A stretch of 64,000 bases of DNA from Caulobacter sp. 17J80-11 (GCF_014349105.1 NZ_JACSJI010000012.1:47108-111107), one strand, 5' to 3'. Positions 25,728 to 34,680 are shown, counted from the stretch's first letter. The notes: a model not told the origin generated them from the sequence alone. Made by a program: numbers and translations.

Positions 25728-27107
25728 GTGTCCGTCCCTCGCCTGATCGAAATTCTGCGCGCGCGCTACGAGGCCGCCTCGGGGGCGCGCTACCTGCGCA
25801 TTGTCGACGCCCTGGAGGCGGCGGTCCGCGCCGGCGAGCTGCAGGGCGGTGATCGCCTGCCGACGCACCGCGCCCTGGCCGAGGCGCTGGGCGTCGACCT
25901 GACCACCGTCACCCGCGCCTACGGGGCCGCACGCGAGCGGGGCCTGCTGGACGGGGCGGTCGGGCGGGGCACCTTCGTGCGCGGGGCGGCCGCCGAGGCC
26001 GACCGCGGCCTGGTCGACCTCAGCATGAACATCCCGCCCCAGCCCGAGGGGCGCTCATTGCGCCGCCTGCTGGCCGAGGGCCTGTCGGGCGTGCTCGGCC
26101 GCGCCGACACCGCGACCCTGATGGCCTACCGCCCGGTCGGCGGCGGGGCGGCCGAGCGGGCGGCGGTCGTTCAGTGGCTGGAGCCGCTGCTGGGCAGGAT
26201 CGCGCCGGAGCGGGCCCTGGTCGCCCCGGGCGCCCAGGCGGTGTTGAACGCCCTGCTGGTCAGCGTGGTGCGGCCCGGGGGCGCGCTGGCGGTCGAGCCG
26301 CTGACCTATCCGGGTCTGCTGTCGCTGGCGCGGCATCTGGGGATCGGCCTGGTCCCGGTCGAGGTCGATGCGGAGGGCGTGACGCCCGAGGCGCTGGAGC
26401 GGGTCTGCGCCGAGCGCCGGCCCCAGGCGCTGTATCTCACCCCCACCATCCAGAACCCGACCACCGCGACCATGAGCGTCGAACGGCGTGAGGCGGTGGT
26501 CCGCATCGCCGCCGCCCACGGCCTGGCGATCATCGAGGACGACGCCTACGGCCTGCTGCCGGAAAGCCCGCTTCCGCCGATCGCCCGCTTCGCGCCGGAG
26601 CGGACCTGGTACGTCTCCACCCTGTCCAAGTGCCTGTCGCCGGGCCTGCGCCTGGCCTTCGCCGTCGCGCCCGACGCCGCCGGAGCCGAGCGGCTGGCCG
26701 CGGCGATGAGGGCTGTGACCGGCATGGCCTCGCCGCTGGCGAGCGCCCTGATCCTGGGCTGGATCCGCGACGGCGTCGCCCAGGACCTGCTGGAGGGCGT
26801 ACGCGCGGAAGCGGGCGCCCGGCGGGCGCTGGCGGGCGACATTCTCCCGAGCGCGACCGGCCCCGCGAACGGCATCCACGTCTGGCTGGACCTGCCGCCG
26901 GCCTGGGACCGCTTCGCCCTGGTCGACGCCGCACGCGCGCGGGGCCTGGCGCCCGCGCCGGCCGACGCCTTCGCCGCGGCGGGGGCGGCGCGCAACGGCG
27001 TGCGTCTGTCTCTGGGGGCGGCGCGGGACCGCGAGTCCCTGAGCCGCGCGCTGCAGGCCCTGGCCGCCACGCTCAAGTCCGCGCCGGCCTTCGCCCACGT
27101 GGTCTGA
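25728..27107 (+). CDS. MocR/PdxR-type regulator: GntR helix-turn-helix fused to aminotransferase fold
   Basis: A 459-aa protein with a GntR winged-helix domain (about residues 1-75: GDRLPTHRALAEALGVDLTT) and a fold-type I aminotransferase domain. The PLP site is visible as YLTPTIQNPTT, EDDAYG and the Schiff-base lysine in VSTLSKCLSPGLRLAF. MocR proteins sense PLP or amino-acid derivatives rather than transaminate. GTG 25728 was chosen over an upstream ATG (25698) because it has a perfect GGAGG 5 nt upstream and because that ATG lies inside the inverted-repeat operator. The target is probably itself and perhaps the divergent DUF983 gene. Confidence 0.88.
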   Translation: MSVPRLIEILRARYEAASGARYLRIVDALEAAVRAGELQGGDRLPTHRALAEALGVDLTTVTRAYGAARERGLLDGAVGRGTFVRGAAAEADRGLVDLSMNIPPQPEGRSLRRLLAEGLSGVLGRADTATLMAYRPVGGGAAERAAVVQWLEPLLGRIAPERALVAPGAQAVLNALLVSVVRPGGALAVEPLTYPGLLSLARHLGIGLVPVEVDAEGVTPEALERVCAERRPQALYLTPTIQNPTTATMSVERREAVVRIAAAHGLAIIEDDAYGLLPESPLPPIARFAPERTWYVSTLSKCLSPGLRLAFAVAPDAAGAERLAAAMRAVTGMASPLASALILGWIRDGVAQDLLEGVRAEAGARRALAGDILPSATGPANGIHVWLDLPPAWDRFALVDAARARGLAPAPADAFAAAGAARNGVRLSLGAARDRESLSRALQALAATLKSAPAFAHVV

Positions 27108-27113
27108 GGCCGT

Positions 27114-27758
27114 TCAGCCCCGCTTGCGGGCGATCCGGTCCTTGCGGTGCACTTCGTCGATCAAGGGGCGGCAGGTGCGCTCGATCTCGTGGATGGCGGC
27201 GTCCACCCGCGCGGCGATCGGGTCGGTGTCGCGCGCGCCCCAGCCGACGTCGCGCTCCATTTGGCCGCGCGCCTGCGCCGCCTCGGGCGTGGGCGCGTCG
27301 TCGGCGTAGCTGCGCATCAGATCGCGGGCGCAGCGCACCACGTCGTCGCGCGCCGCCATGATCTCGTCGAACGGCCGCGCCGCCGCCTCGCCGAACACGG
27401 CCATGAAGCGGTAGCGATTGGCCTGCAGGTCGGAGAACAACGCCATCTCGCGCGACAGGCGCTCCACCGGCGCGGAAGCCGCCTGACGCCGGCGCGCCTC
27501 GGCGTCGTCGTCGGCGCCCTCGCCGGCGCCCGGCGCGTCGGCGAACACGTCGGGATGGGGGAAGCGGGCCCAGGTCAGGGCGTCGCGGGCCCGGTAGAAC
27601 TGGGCCAGCACCTCCTCGGCCAGCTCGGTCTTGCGCCGGCCGACCGCCTCGGCCCGCCAAGCTCCCACGCCGCGCAGGCCCACCCAGCCGGCGATCGCCG
27701 CGGCCAGGCCCGTCGACAGATCCCGGAGCGTCGAGGCCCAAGACGGGAAGTCATGCAT
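27114..27758 (-). CDS. Hypothetical protein with N-terminal membrane-associated segment
   Basis: A 214-aa protein I do not recognise. Residues 9-32 form one moderately hydrophobic stretch (TGLAAAIAGWVGLRGVGAWR), followed by a long charged helical region (KTELAEEVLAQFYRARDALTW) and a mostly helical C-terminus ending RKDRIARKRG. It has no catalytic motif. It probably forms a membrane-anchored coiled structure. It is convergent with the MocR-type gene, with only a few bases between stops, and divergent from the ThiO-like gene. The start at MHDFPSW was chosen because the upstream extension is rich in unlikely residues. Confidence 0.65.
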   Translation of the reverse strand: MHDFPSWASTLRDLSTGLAAAIAGWVGLRGVGAWRAEAVGRRKTELAEEVLAQFYRARDALTWARFPHPDVFADAPGAGEGADDDAEARRRQAASAPVERLSREMALFSDLQANRYRFMAVFGEAAARPFDEIMAARDDVVRCARDLMRSYADDAPTPEAAQARGQMERDVGWGARDTDPIAARVDAAIHEIERTCRPLIDEVHRKDRIARKRG

Positions 27759-27861
27759 GGCCGCGCCTCCGCGCCACCCCCGCGCCGGCAAGCTAGCATG
27801 CCCACCCGCCCGGCGCTCGCCTTGAAGGCGGCCGCTCGCGCGGCTACACGCAGCCGCGACA

Positions 27862-28911
27862 ATGACGCTGCGCGACATGGACATTCTGGTCGTCGGCGCC
27901 GGCGCGCTCGGCCTGGCGTCGGCCGCGGCCTTCGCGCTGAAGGGCGCGCGGGTGACGGTGTTCGACCGCGCCGAGCGCCCGGCCAACGCCTCGGCCGTCG
28001 CCGCCGGCATGCTGGCTCCCGTGTTCGAGGCCGTGCTCGAGGAGGCCGACGCCGGCCGCGCGGCCCTCTACCGGGCCGGACGCGACCTGTGGCCGGCCTT
28101 CGCCGAGGCGTGCGGGATTGAGCTCATCCAGGACGGCGCCGAATGGGTCGGCCCGGCCGAGCCGCTGGCCGGCCGCGCGCGGGGGCTGGGCTTCACGGTC
28201 GAGCCGACAGCCGCCGGCTGGCGCACGCCCGACGACTGGCGCCTCACGCCGCTCCAGGCGCTGGAGGCCATGCGCACGACGGTGCGGGCGCGCGGCGGGC
28301 GCCTTGTGACGGCGGGCGTCGTGGGGATCGAAACCGATCCGCTGCAGGTGGTCGACGAAACGGGGCGTTCCTTCCCGGCCGACGCGGTGGTCGTCGCGGT
28401 CGGCTGGACCGGCGCGCCGCCGGACGGGCCGGCCGAACTGGCGCGGCTGATGGGCTTGGTCGAGCCGATCAAGGGACAGATCCTGGAACTGGGCGGCGAG
28501 GGCGCCCATGCGGTCACGGGCGTGGTGCGCGCGCCGGGCGTCTACCTGCTGCCGCGGGCCGGCCGGGTGATCGTGGGCGCGACCATGGAGCCCGGCGTCA
28601 CCGATTGCGAGGTCGAGGCGGAAACGGTCGCGCGGCTGCGCGCGGCGGCGGTCGCGGTTGTGCCCGAGCTGGCGTCCGCCGAGGTGGTCCACGCCCAGGC
28701 CGGCGTGCGTGGCGCTGTCCCCGACGGCCTGCCGATCGCGGGGGCCGTCCCCGGGGCGCCGGGCGTGTTCGTGGCCCTGGGGCCGCGCCGGAACGGCTGG
28801 CTGCTGGCGCCGCTGGCGGCGCAGACGCTGACGGCGGCGGCGGCCGGAGAAACGCCCGGGCCGCACGCCGCCGCCATCGGGCCCGACCGGTTCGGCCGGG
28901 CCTGCCCTTAA
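27862..28911 (+). CDS. FAD-dependent oxidoreductase, glycine-oxidase (ThiO)-like
   Basis: A 349-aa D-amino-acid-oxidase-type flavoprotein. The dinucleotide motif DILVVGAGALGLASAAAFALKGA is followed by the FDRAERPANASAVAAGML block of ThiO-like enzymes; PIKGQILEL and the C-terminal HAQAGVRGAVPDGLPIAG and GPRRNGWLLAPLAA complete the pattern. In thiamin synthesis ThiO oxidises glycine to iminoglycine. Other thi genes are not visible nearby, so a different small amine or amino acid is also possible. It is divergent from the hypothetical gene and convergent with the TonB-family gene. Confidence 0.82.
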   Translation: MTLRDMDILVVGAGALGLASAAAFALKGARVTVFDRAERPANASAVAAGMLAPVFEAVLEEADAGRAALYRAGRDLWPAFAEACGIELIQDGAEWVGPAEPLAGRARGLGFTVEPTAAGWRTPDDWRLTPLQALEAMRTTVRARGGRLVTAGVVGIETDPLQVVDETGRSFPADAVVVAVGWTGAPPDGPAELARLMGLVEPIKGQILELGGEGAHAVTGVVRAPGVYLLPRAGRVIVGATMEPGVTDCEVEAETVARLRAAAVAVVPELASAEVVHAQAGVRGAVPDGLPIAGAVPGAPGVFVALGPRRNGWLLAPLAAQTLTAAAAGETPGPHAAAIGPDRFGRACP

Positions 28912-28941
28912 CTCGTTAGTCTGGCCCGCGACGGGCGCTGG

Positions 28942-29670
28942 TCATTGGAACCCGAAGCGCAGCGGGATGCTGACCTCGGCGCCCTCGACCGGCTGTCCGT
29001 CGACGGTGCGCGGGCTCATCTTGAAGTAGCGCGACAGCTTGATCGCCGCGTCGCCGAAGCCGTAGCCGGCCGGGTCCTCGGAGGTGACGGCGCAATTGCC
29101 GACCGAGCCCGTTGCGGTGACCCGGCACTTCATCACCACCCGGCCGCTCACCTCCTTCTCGATCGCGCCCAGCGGATACCAGCGGGCCATCTGATCGGAG
29201 GTCGGCTTGCTGATCCACTTCGGGTTGGCGATGACCGGCGGCGGGGCGACGGCGGGCTTGATCTCGACCGACTTCACGTCGGTGGCAGGGCTGGGCGCGA
29301 CGATCTCGGGGCCGGTCGAATAGACCGCGGGCGGCGTGTCCGGCGGCGTCAACGGCAGGGTCGGAACCGTCGCGGGCGCGACCGCCTTGGGCTTGTGCAC
29401 CGGGGTCGGCGGCTTGGGCGGCGTGCGCTCGATCGGCTTCTCGACGGGCGGCGGGGGAGCCATGCTGATCACGAACGGCGGGGGCTCGTCCGGGACCTGG
29501 ATCAGCGGCGGCGTCTCGAAATTGCGTTGATAGAGCCAGACCCCGCCGGCGACATGCAGGGCGGCGGAGGCCGCGATCGCCATCCACATCCAGCGCGGCA
29601 GGGGCTTACGGGTCCCCATGTCGAGCGCGTGGACGACAGCGCCTCCATCGGCGGTCCTCAGCATCATCAT
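28942..29670 (-). CDS. TonB family energy-transducing protein
   Basis: A 242-aa protein with an N-terminal cytoplasmic stub, one transmembrane segment (about 28-46, MWMAIAASAALHVAGGVWLY), a long proline/lysine-rich periplasmic spacer (about 60-150) and a C-terminal TonB domain (WYPLGAIEKEVSGRVVMKCR, FKMSPRTVDGQPVEGAEV). TonB couples proton-motive force to outer-membrane receptors. No ExbB/ExbD genes are in the window. The leader MMMLRTADGGA is an uncertain start, and a later start cannot be excluded. The gap before the next gene holds a CtrA-like box. Confidence 0.85.
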   Translation of the reverse strand: MMMLRTADGGAVVHALDMGTRKPLPRWMWMAIAASAALHVAGGVWLYQRNFETPPLIQVPDEPPPFVISMAPPPPVEKPIERTPPKPPTPVHKPKAVAPATVPTLPLTPPDTPPAVYSTGPEIVAPSPATDVKSVEIKPAVAPPPVIANPKWISKPTSDQMARWYPLGAIEKEVSGRVVMKCRVTATGSVGNCAVTSEDPAGYGFGDAAIKLSRYFKMSPRTVDGQPVEGAEVSIPLRFGFQ

Positions 29671-29801
29671 GGCCGTCTCCTCGGTGTGCGTTTCCCGCCG
29701 TGTTCACCCGGCGTTCGTCGAACATTACGAGTTTGTAAGGTTGCGTAGCGGCAGTATTGCGTTCGAAAAGCGGCGGTCCTTAACACCGGCGTGACGTGGC
29801 G

Positions 29802-29817
29802 TTAGGTCGCCGTTAAC
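29802..29817 (+). promoter_or_regulatory. Predicted CtrA binding box
   Basis: TTAG-GTCGCCG-TTAAC matches the CtrA consensus TTAA-N7-TTAAC with one mismatch. It ends 24 nt before the start of the lytic transglycosylase gene. A further TTAAC half-site lies at about 29780. CtrA controls cell-cycle genes in Caulobacterales. Assignment is by pattern only; a match at this level can arise by chance. Confidence 0.45.
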
Positions 29818-29841
29818 CACGCTGACCGAGCTTTCCCTTCG

Positions 29842-30660
29842 ATGACGATAGGCAAGGTGGGATTCGAAGGGGCCGGAGTTGAGGCGGCGATTCGTCGCGC
29901 CTCGAACGCCACCGGCGTGGACTTCGAATTTCTTCTGAAGACTGCGAAGCGCGAGAGCGCGCTGAACCCGCAGGCGAAGGCGGGCTCGTCCTCGGCCTCG
30001 GGCCTGTTCCAGTTCGTCGACCAGACCTGGCTGTCCACCCTGAAGAAGCACGGCGCCAAGCACGGCCTGGGCGCCTACGCCGACCAGATCCAGCAGGGCG
30101 CCGACGGCAGGCTGCGGGTCAGCGGGACGGCGCGGCGCGCGGTGATGGACCTGCGCTTCGACGCGCACGCGTCGTCGCTGATGGCCGGCGAGCTGGCCGC
30201 CGACCACGCCGCCTACCTGCGCGGGCGCACCGGGCGCGAGCCGACGGCGGGCGAACTCTACGCCGCCCACTTCCTCGGCCCGGCCGGCGCCGCCAAGCTC
30301 GTCGAGGCGGCCGACCGCCAGCCGGGGCTCTCGGCCGCGCGCCTGTTTCCCGACGCGGCCCAGGCGAACCGCTCGATCTTCTACCGCGACGGCCGCCCGG
30401 TCAGCGTGGCGGAGGTCTACGCCAACCTGACCCGCACCGGCGGCGTCGCGCCCGCGGTCGACCCGGACGCCGTCCCGTCGGCCGAGCCCGAGCTGGACGG
30501 CGGGAATTTCGTCCTGGCCCAGCGCCTGGACCAACTGCGCTCGGAGCAGAACCTGCTGGGCATGATGCTGGGCGGCGACGGCCAGGGCTCGGCGGCCGAC
30601 ACCCTGTTCACCGCCCAGCTGCTCTCCGCCTTCGGGCCGGACGAGGACGAGCGGGCGTAG
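29842..30660 (+). CDS. Lytic transglycosylase (SLT-like) domain protein
   Basis: A 272-aa protein whose N-terminal domain matches soluble-lytic-transglycosylase-type lysozyme folds: FLLKTAKRESALNPQAKAGS with the catalytic glutamate in RESALNP, then SASGLFQFVDQTWL. GELYAAHFLGPAGAAKLVEA is a second conserved segment. No signal peptide is evident, as in flagellar or other locally secreted forms. The family cleaves peptidoglycan glycan strands. The gene stands downstream of the CtrA-like box, consistent with cell-cycle-timed wall remodelling (inference), and is monocistronic before a repeat. Confidence 0.85.
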   Translation: MTIGKVGFEGAGVEAAIRRASNATGVDFEFLLKTAKRESALNPQAKAGSSSASGLFQFVDQTWLSTLKKHGAKHGLGAYADQIQQGADGRLRVSGTARRAVMDLRFDAHASSLMAGELAADHAAYLRGRTGREPTAGELYAAHFLGPAGAAKLVEAADRQPGLSAARLFPDAAQANRSIFYRDGRPVSVAEVYANLTRTGGVAPAVDPDAVPSAEPELDGGNFVLAQRLDQLRSEQNLLGMMLGGDGQGSAADTLFTAQLLSAFGPDEDERA

Positions 30661-30661
30661 T

Positions 30662-30832
30662 CTTAGGCCTCCCCCGAGCGAGCGTAGCGAGCGGTGGGGG
30701 AGGGGGACCGCCGAAGGCGGTGGAGGGGGCTCGCCCTGGCGCGACGGAAACCGTGCGCTCCGCTGGAGCCCCCCACGGCGGCTTTCGCCGCCTGCTCCCC
30801 CCATCGCTGACGCTCGGGGGGAGATCTAAGGA
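30662..30832. repeat. Palindromic repeat element (family B)
   Basis: The left arm (30662-30732) carries GAGCGAGCGTAGCGAGC; the right arm (30766-30832) carries GAGCCCCCCACGGCGGC and TCGGGGGGAGATCTAAG. They are imperfectly inverted with a ~33-bp loop. It lies between the convergent transglycosylase and histidine kinase genes and may act as a bidirectional transcript-end structure. Confidence 0.85.
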
Positions 30833-30851
30833 AAGCGAAGCGCGTTGTGGC

Positions 30852-32636
30852 TCACGCCACCTTCTTCTCGCCGCGCGAACCGGCGCGGGCCGCGTCGGCC
30901 ACCGCGCGGGCGACGCCGGCGACGGTGACGGGTTTGCGCAGCACGCTGTCGGCGCCGGCGGCCAGCATGGCCTGGGCTTCCTCGGCGTCGCCGCCGATCA
31001 CCGCCACCACCGGCAGGCTGGCCTCGGGGCCGTCAAGTTCGCGCAGCGCGCGCGCCGTGGTCGGGCCGTCCATGCCGGGCATGCGGCCGTCCAGCATGAT
31101 CAGGTCGATCTCGCCGAGCGCCAGCAGGTCCAGGGCGCGGCGGCCGTCCTGGGCGTGCAGGACCTTGTGGCCCAGCTGTTCCAGCACGGCGCGCAGCATG
31201 GCGGCGTTCAGCGCGTCGTCCTCGGCCACCAGCACGCGCATGGAGCGGGTCTGGGCGATCGGCTCGACGGCCTCGACGGCGGCGGCCTTCGGGTCGAAGG
31301 GCAGCTCCAGCCAGAAGCGGCTGCCGACGCCCGGCGCGCTGTCGCAGAACACGTCGCCGTTCATCAGGCGGGCGAGGCGGCGCGACAGGGACAGGCCAAG
31401 GCCCGCGCCGGGCACGCCCGCGCCGGTGCGCACCACGCGCGAGAACGGCTCGAACGCCTGGTTGATCTCGGCCGCCGTCAGGCCCGGGCCGGTGTCGGCC
31501 ACCTCGAAGCGGGCGCGGCCGGGCTGGGCGAGGAACACGCGCACCTCGATGCGGCCGCGCAGCGTGTACTTCACCGCGTTGCCGATCAGGTTGTTGAGGA
31601 TCTGGCGCACGCGGGCGCTGTCGCCGACCACGGCGCCGCCGGCGGCCAGTTCGTCGCCGACCTGGGCGACCATCTCCAGGCCCTTGGCGTTGGCCGGCGG
31701 GCGGTGCAGCAGGACCAGTTCCTGGACCAGGCGGCCGGCGTCGATCGGCTTGGGCGTCAGGGTCAGGCGGCCGGCTTCGGCCGTCTCGGAATCCAGGGTG
31801 GCGTCCAGCACCTCCACCAGATCGCGGGCGGCGTGCAGCGCCGCTTTAAGCTGTTCGCGCGAGGGCGCGCCGCGCGAACCGGCGCCCAGCGCCCCGGCCA
31901 GCACGTGGGCGACGCCCGAGAGGCCGTTGCGGATCTCGTGCGACAGGGTGGCCAGGATCAGCGACTTGGAGCGGGTCAGCTTCTTGGCGTCGGCCAGGGC
32001 GTTCTCGCGCTCGGCGATCAGGCCCTCGCGCTCGAGGGCCAGCTTGAAGTGGCCGCGCAGGTGGCGGTTCAGGATCAGCGCCAGGGCCAGGGCCAGCAGC
32101 AGGCCCGACAGCACCATGTTGCGGGTGGTTTCCGGGGCGTGGCTGGCGTCCAGCGCCAGCACCGGGGCGGCGGCGGCCAGCGGGCCCAGGACGGCCAGCG
32201 CCGGCAGGTAGGGGGAGGTGAAGAAGATCACGCCGGCGGCGGCCCCGCCGCACAGCATCAGCAGCAGCGGCGACAGCAGGCCCGCGGCCTGGGCGTAGCC
32301 GCAGGTGGCGTAGAGCGCGCCGACCCACAGCGCCGCGCCGGCGCTCTGCACCACGGCGCGCAGGCGCACGTCGTCGTAGCGGTCGTCGTCCTGGTGCAGC
32401 CAGCGCATGGCGGCGTAGATGCCGGCCCAGTTCAGGCAGTACAGCAGCACGCAGCCCAGCAGCTGCAGCTTGCCCTGCGCGAACATGCCGACCGCCAGGA
32501 ACATGACCAGGGCCACGGCGAAGAAGCCCAGGGCGTAGGGCAGGAGCTTCACCTGGGCGTCCAGCGCCTGCCGCGCGACGGCGCGCCGGAATTCGGCCGG
32601 GGGCAGGGCGGTGGGATCGACCGACGCGGGTTCCAA
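30852..32636 (-). CDS. Membrane-bound hybrid sensor histidine kinase
   Basis: A 594-aa hybrid kinase. Residues ~30-195 hold about six transmembrane segments with no large periplasmic domain. A HisKA domain follows with phospho-acceptor H233 in LSHEIRNGLSG, an HATPase_c domain with N-box NNLIGNAVKYT near 348-358 and ADTGPGL and GAGLGLSLSRRL loops, and a C-terminal receiver with VLVAEDD and phospho-acceptor D516 (LIMLDGRMPG). The start is TTG, supported by AGGAG 7 nt upstream. Signal sensed is unknown. The lone Hpt gene 2 kb away could be the phosphotransfer partner. Confidence 0.92.
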   Translation of the reverse strand: MEPASVDPTALPPAEFRRAVARQALDAQVKLLPYALGFFAVALVMFLAVGMFAQGKLQLLGCVLLYCLNWAGIYAAMRWLHQDDDRYDDVRLRAVVQSAGAALWVGALYATCGYAQAAGLLSPLLLMLCGGAAAGVIFFTSPYLPALAVLGPLAAAAPVLALDASHAPETTRNMVLSGLLLALALALILNRHLRGHFKLALEREGLIAERENALADAKKLTRSKSLILATLSHEIRNGLSGVAHVLAGALGAGSRGAPSREQLKAALHAARDLVEVLDATLDSETAEAGRLTLTPKPIDAGRLVQELVLLHRPPANAKGLEMVAQVGDELAAGGAVVGDSARVRQILNNLIGNAVKYTLRGRIEVRVFLAQPGRARFEVADTGPGLTAAEINQAFEPFSRVVRTGAGVPGAGLGLSLSRRLARLMNGDVFCDSAPGVGSRFWLELPFDPKAAAVEAVEPIAQTRSMRVLVAEDDALNAAMLRAVLEQLGHKVLHAQDGRRALDLLALGEIDLIMLDGRMPGMDGPTTARALRELDGPEASLPVVAVIGGDAEEAQAMLAAGADSVLRKPVTVAGVARAVADAARAGSRGEKKVA

Positions 32637-32865
32637 AAGCGATCTCCTGACTCGGTTCGAGCCTAGGCGCCGGACCTTGCTGTCCGGTTACGGAACACTC
32701 GATCGCCGCCGCGAAAGTGGATTTGAGGCTGCGGCGTTAGGGCGCGGCTTATCCCCAAGGAATCTGGGCCGTTGCGGGCGCGTTGGCGGCCAAAGGTAAA
32801 ATTTCATTAGGATTGAACTCGCATTTTCCAGGCGTCTTCCGATCCGAATCAGATTCGGGGCCGCC

Positions 32866-34008
32866 ATGACCTTCGCGCGTCCGCGCCTGACCGAAGCCGA
32901 CCTGCGCCGGCTGTCCAAGCACGAAACGCCGGACGCGCGCGCGACCGCGACCCACAAGCTGTGCCGCACGCTGGACCGCATGCCGCTGTCCGAGCGCGAT
33001 CGCGCCGCCGCCCAGGACATCGTGCGCCTGCTGGCCGCGGACGCGGTGGAGCTGGTGCGCCGTTCGCTATCGGTGACCCTGCGCTCTTCGCCGCTACTGC
33101 CGCGCGACGTGGCGATGAAGCTGGCCGCCGACGTGGAGAGCGTGGCCCTGCCGGTGCTGGCGGAGTCGCCGGCCTTCACCGACGAGGACCTGATCGAGAT
33201 CGTCCGCCGCGGCGCGCCCGAGCGCCAGGTCGCCATCGCCCAGCGTCCGAAGGTTGCCGCGCGGGTGACCGGCGCGATCATCGCCTTCGGGGCCGAGCCG
33301 GCGGTCGCCGCCGTCTGCGCCAACGACCACGCCGAGACGCCGGAACGGGCCCTGTCGCTGGCCCTGCAGCGCTTCCCGAAATCGCCGGCCGTGGCCCAGG
33401 CCGTGGCCGCCCGCTCGGCCGTGCCGCCGCACATCGTCGAGCAGCTGGTCGGCCGGCTGGAAGGGGCGGTGCGCGAGCAGCTGATCAAGCGTCACGGCCT
33501 GTCGCCGGAGCTGTCCCTGCGCCTGGCCGCCGGCGCCCGCGAGCGCGCCACCGCCGACATCGTCGACCAGATCGCCGACGCCCGCGACCTGGCCGCCTTC
33601 GCCGCGCACCTGAACAAGCTGAAGCGCCTGAACGCCTCGCTGCTGCTGCGCGCCCTGGCGCGCGGTCAGATGACCTTCTTCGAGCACGGCCTGGCCGAGC
33701 TGGCCGGCGTGCCGCACTCGCGGGTCTGCATCATGGTTCACGACGCCGGGCCGCTGGGCCTGCGCGCCGTGTGCGAGCGGGCCGGCCTGCCGACCCGCCT
33801 GTTCGCCGCCTTCCGCACCGGCGTCGACGTGTGGCGCTCGCTGCAGCACGAGGGCCTGCTCGCCGACCGCGAGCGGCTGCAGGAGCGCATGCTGCAACGC
33901 TTCCTGACCCAGCGCCCCTACGCCCCGCGCGAGGACCTGGAGTACCTGCTCGAGCGCCTCGACCGCCGCGAAGACGACCTGCGCCCGCACCACGCCAACG
34001 CGGCTTAG
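32866..34008 (+). CDS. DUF2336 protein, copy 1
   Basis: A 380-aa protein of the DUF2336 family, which is largely restricted to alphaproteobacteria and consists of alpha-helical, HEAT-like repeats. Recognisable blocks are VELVRRSLSVTLRSSPLLPR, LPVLAESPAFTDEDLIEIVR (typical DUF2336 core) and VPPHIVEQLVGRL. Function is unestablished; helical repeats suggest a scaffold or adaptor. It starts 229 bp from the divergent hybrid kinase and is convergent with the acetyltransferase. A second DUF2336 gene is at 36251-37336. Confidence 0.85.
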   Translation: MTFARPRLTEADLRRLSKHETPDARATATHKLCRTLDRMPLSERDRAAAQDIVRLLAADAVELVRRSLSVTLRSSPLLPRDVAMKLAADVESVALPVLAESPAFTDEDLIEIVRRGAPERQVAIAQRPKVAARVTGAIIAFGAEPAVAAVCANDHAETPERALSLALQRFPKSPAVAQAVAARSAVPPHIVEQLVGRLEGAVREQLIKRHGLSPELSLRLAAGARERATADIVDQIADARDLAAFAAHLNKLKRLNASLLLRALARGQMTFFEHGLAELAGVPHSRVCIMVHDAGPLGLRAVCERAGLPTRLFAAFRTGVDVWRSLQHEGLLADRERLQERMLQRFLTQRPYAPREDLEYLLERLDRREDDLRPHHANAA

Positions 34009-34012
34009 CTCA

Positions 34013-34564
34013 TCAGCGCCCGACCGGCCGCGCCGGCGCGCCGACGACGGTCGCGCCGGCCGGGACGTCGCGGGTGACCACGGCGCCTGAGCCGACTACC
34101 GCGTCGTCGCCGACCGTGATCCCGGGCAGCAGGATCGCGTTTCCGCCGATCCAGACGTTGTCGCCGACCCGCACGGGGCGGGCGAGCTCCAGCAGTTCGC
34201 GGCGCAGCGCCGGATCGCGCGGGTGGTCGGCGGCGTAGATCTGCACGCCGGGGCCGAGCTGGCACAGCTTTCCGATCGCCACCTCGGCGCAGTCCAGGAT
34301 CACGCAGCCGAAGTTCATGAAGGTCCCGGCGCCCACGCGGATGTGGGCGCCGTAATCGCAACGGAACGGCGGGCGGATCACCACGCCCTCGCCCGCCTCG
34401 CCAAGCAGGTCGAGCAGAAGCGCGCGGCGGCGTTCGGGCTCGTCCTCGTTAGTGGCGTTGTACAGGTCGAACAGCCGCTGGGCGCGGGCGTGGTCGGCGG
34501 CGAGCTCCGCGTCGGGGCGGTAGAGTTCGCCTGCGAGCATCTTCTGCTTTTCGGTCGGGGGCAT
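34013..34564 (-). CDS. Maltose/nodulation-type sugar O-acetyltransferase
   Basis: A 183-aa left-handed beta-helix (hexapeptide repeat) acetyltransferase of the Maa/NodL group. An N-terminal MPPTEKQKMLAGELYRP segment (Mac domain) is followed by FRCDYGAHIRVG, QIYAADHP with the catalytic histidine, RPVRVGDNVWIGGNA, ITVGDDAVVGSGAVV and GAPARPVG. It transfers acetyl from acetyl-CoA to a sugar hydroxyl. The start at 34564 was chosen because the upstream codons come from a repeat. It ends convergently with DUF2336 copy 1. Confidence 0.92.
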   Translation of the reverse strand: MPPTEKQKMLAGELYRPDAELAADHARAQRLFDLYNATNEDEPERRRALLLDLLGEAGEGVVIRPPFRCDYGAHIRVGAGTFMNFGCVILDCAEVAIGKLCQLGPGVQIYAADHPRDPALRRELLELARPVRVGDNVWIGGNAILLPGITVGDDAVVGSGAVVTRDVPAGATVVGAPARPVGR

Positions 34565-34595
34565 GGCCGCCCAACGCGGCGGAGGGGCCGCAAGC

Positions 34596-34619
34596 TCCTT
34601 CTCCCGCAAGGGAGAAGGG
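34596..34619. repeat. Half-copy of palindromic repeat family A
   Basis: A single hairpin arm, CTCCTTCTCCCGCAAGGGAG continuing AAGG, matches the outer hairpin of the full family A elements at 16068 and 61546. It directly precedes the terminator of the Hpt gene (in minus-strand order it comes after). Confidence 0.75.
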
Positions 34620-34656
34620 CAAAAAGAAACGGCCGGGCGATGTTGTCGCCCGGCCG
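34620..34656 (-). terminator. Rho-independent terminator of the Hpt gene
   Basis: On the minus strand a perfect 11-bp stem, CGGCCGGGCGA-CAACA-TCGCCCGGCCG, is followed by TTTCTTTTTG. It lies 25 nt after the Hpt stop codon. It is the strongest intrinsic terminator in the window. Confidence 0.9.
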
Positions 34657-34680
34657 CTTATGAATGCTCTGTCGGAACGC

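Noticed and set aside
30720..32666. A 648-aa plus-strand open frame opposite the hybrid kinase
   Set aside because: It mirrors the HATPase and receiver coding region and is composed of repetitive Gln/Arg/Gly-rich sequence; the minus-strand gene has RBS and motifs.
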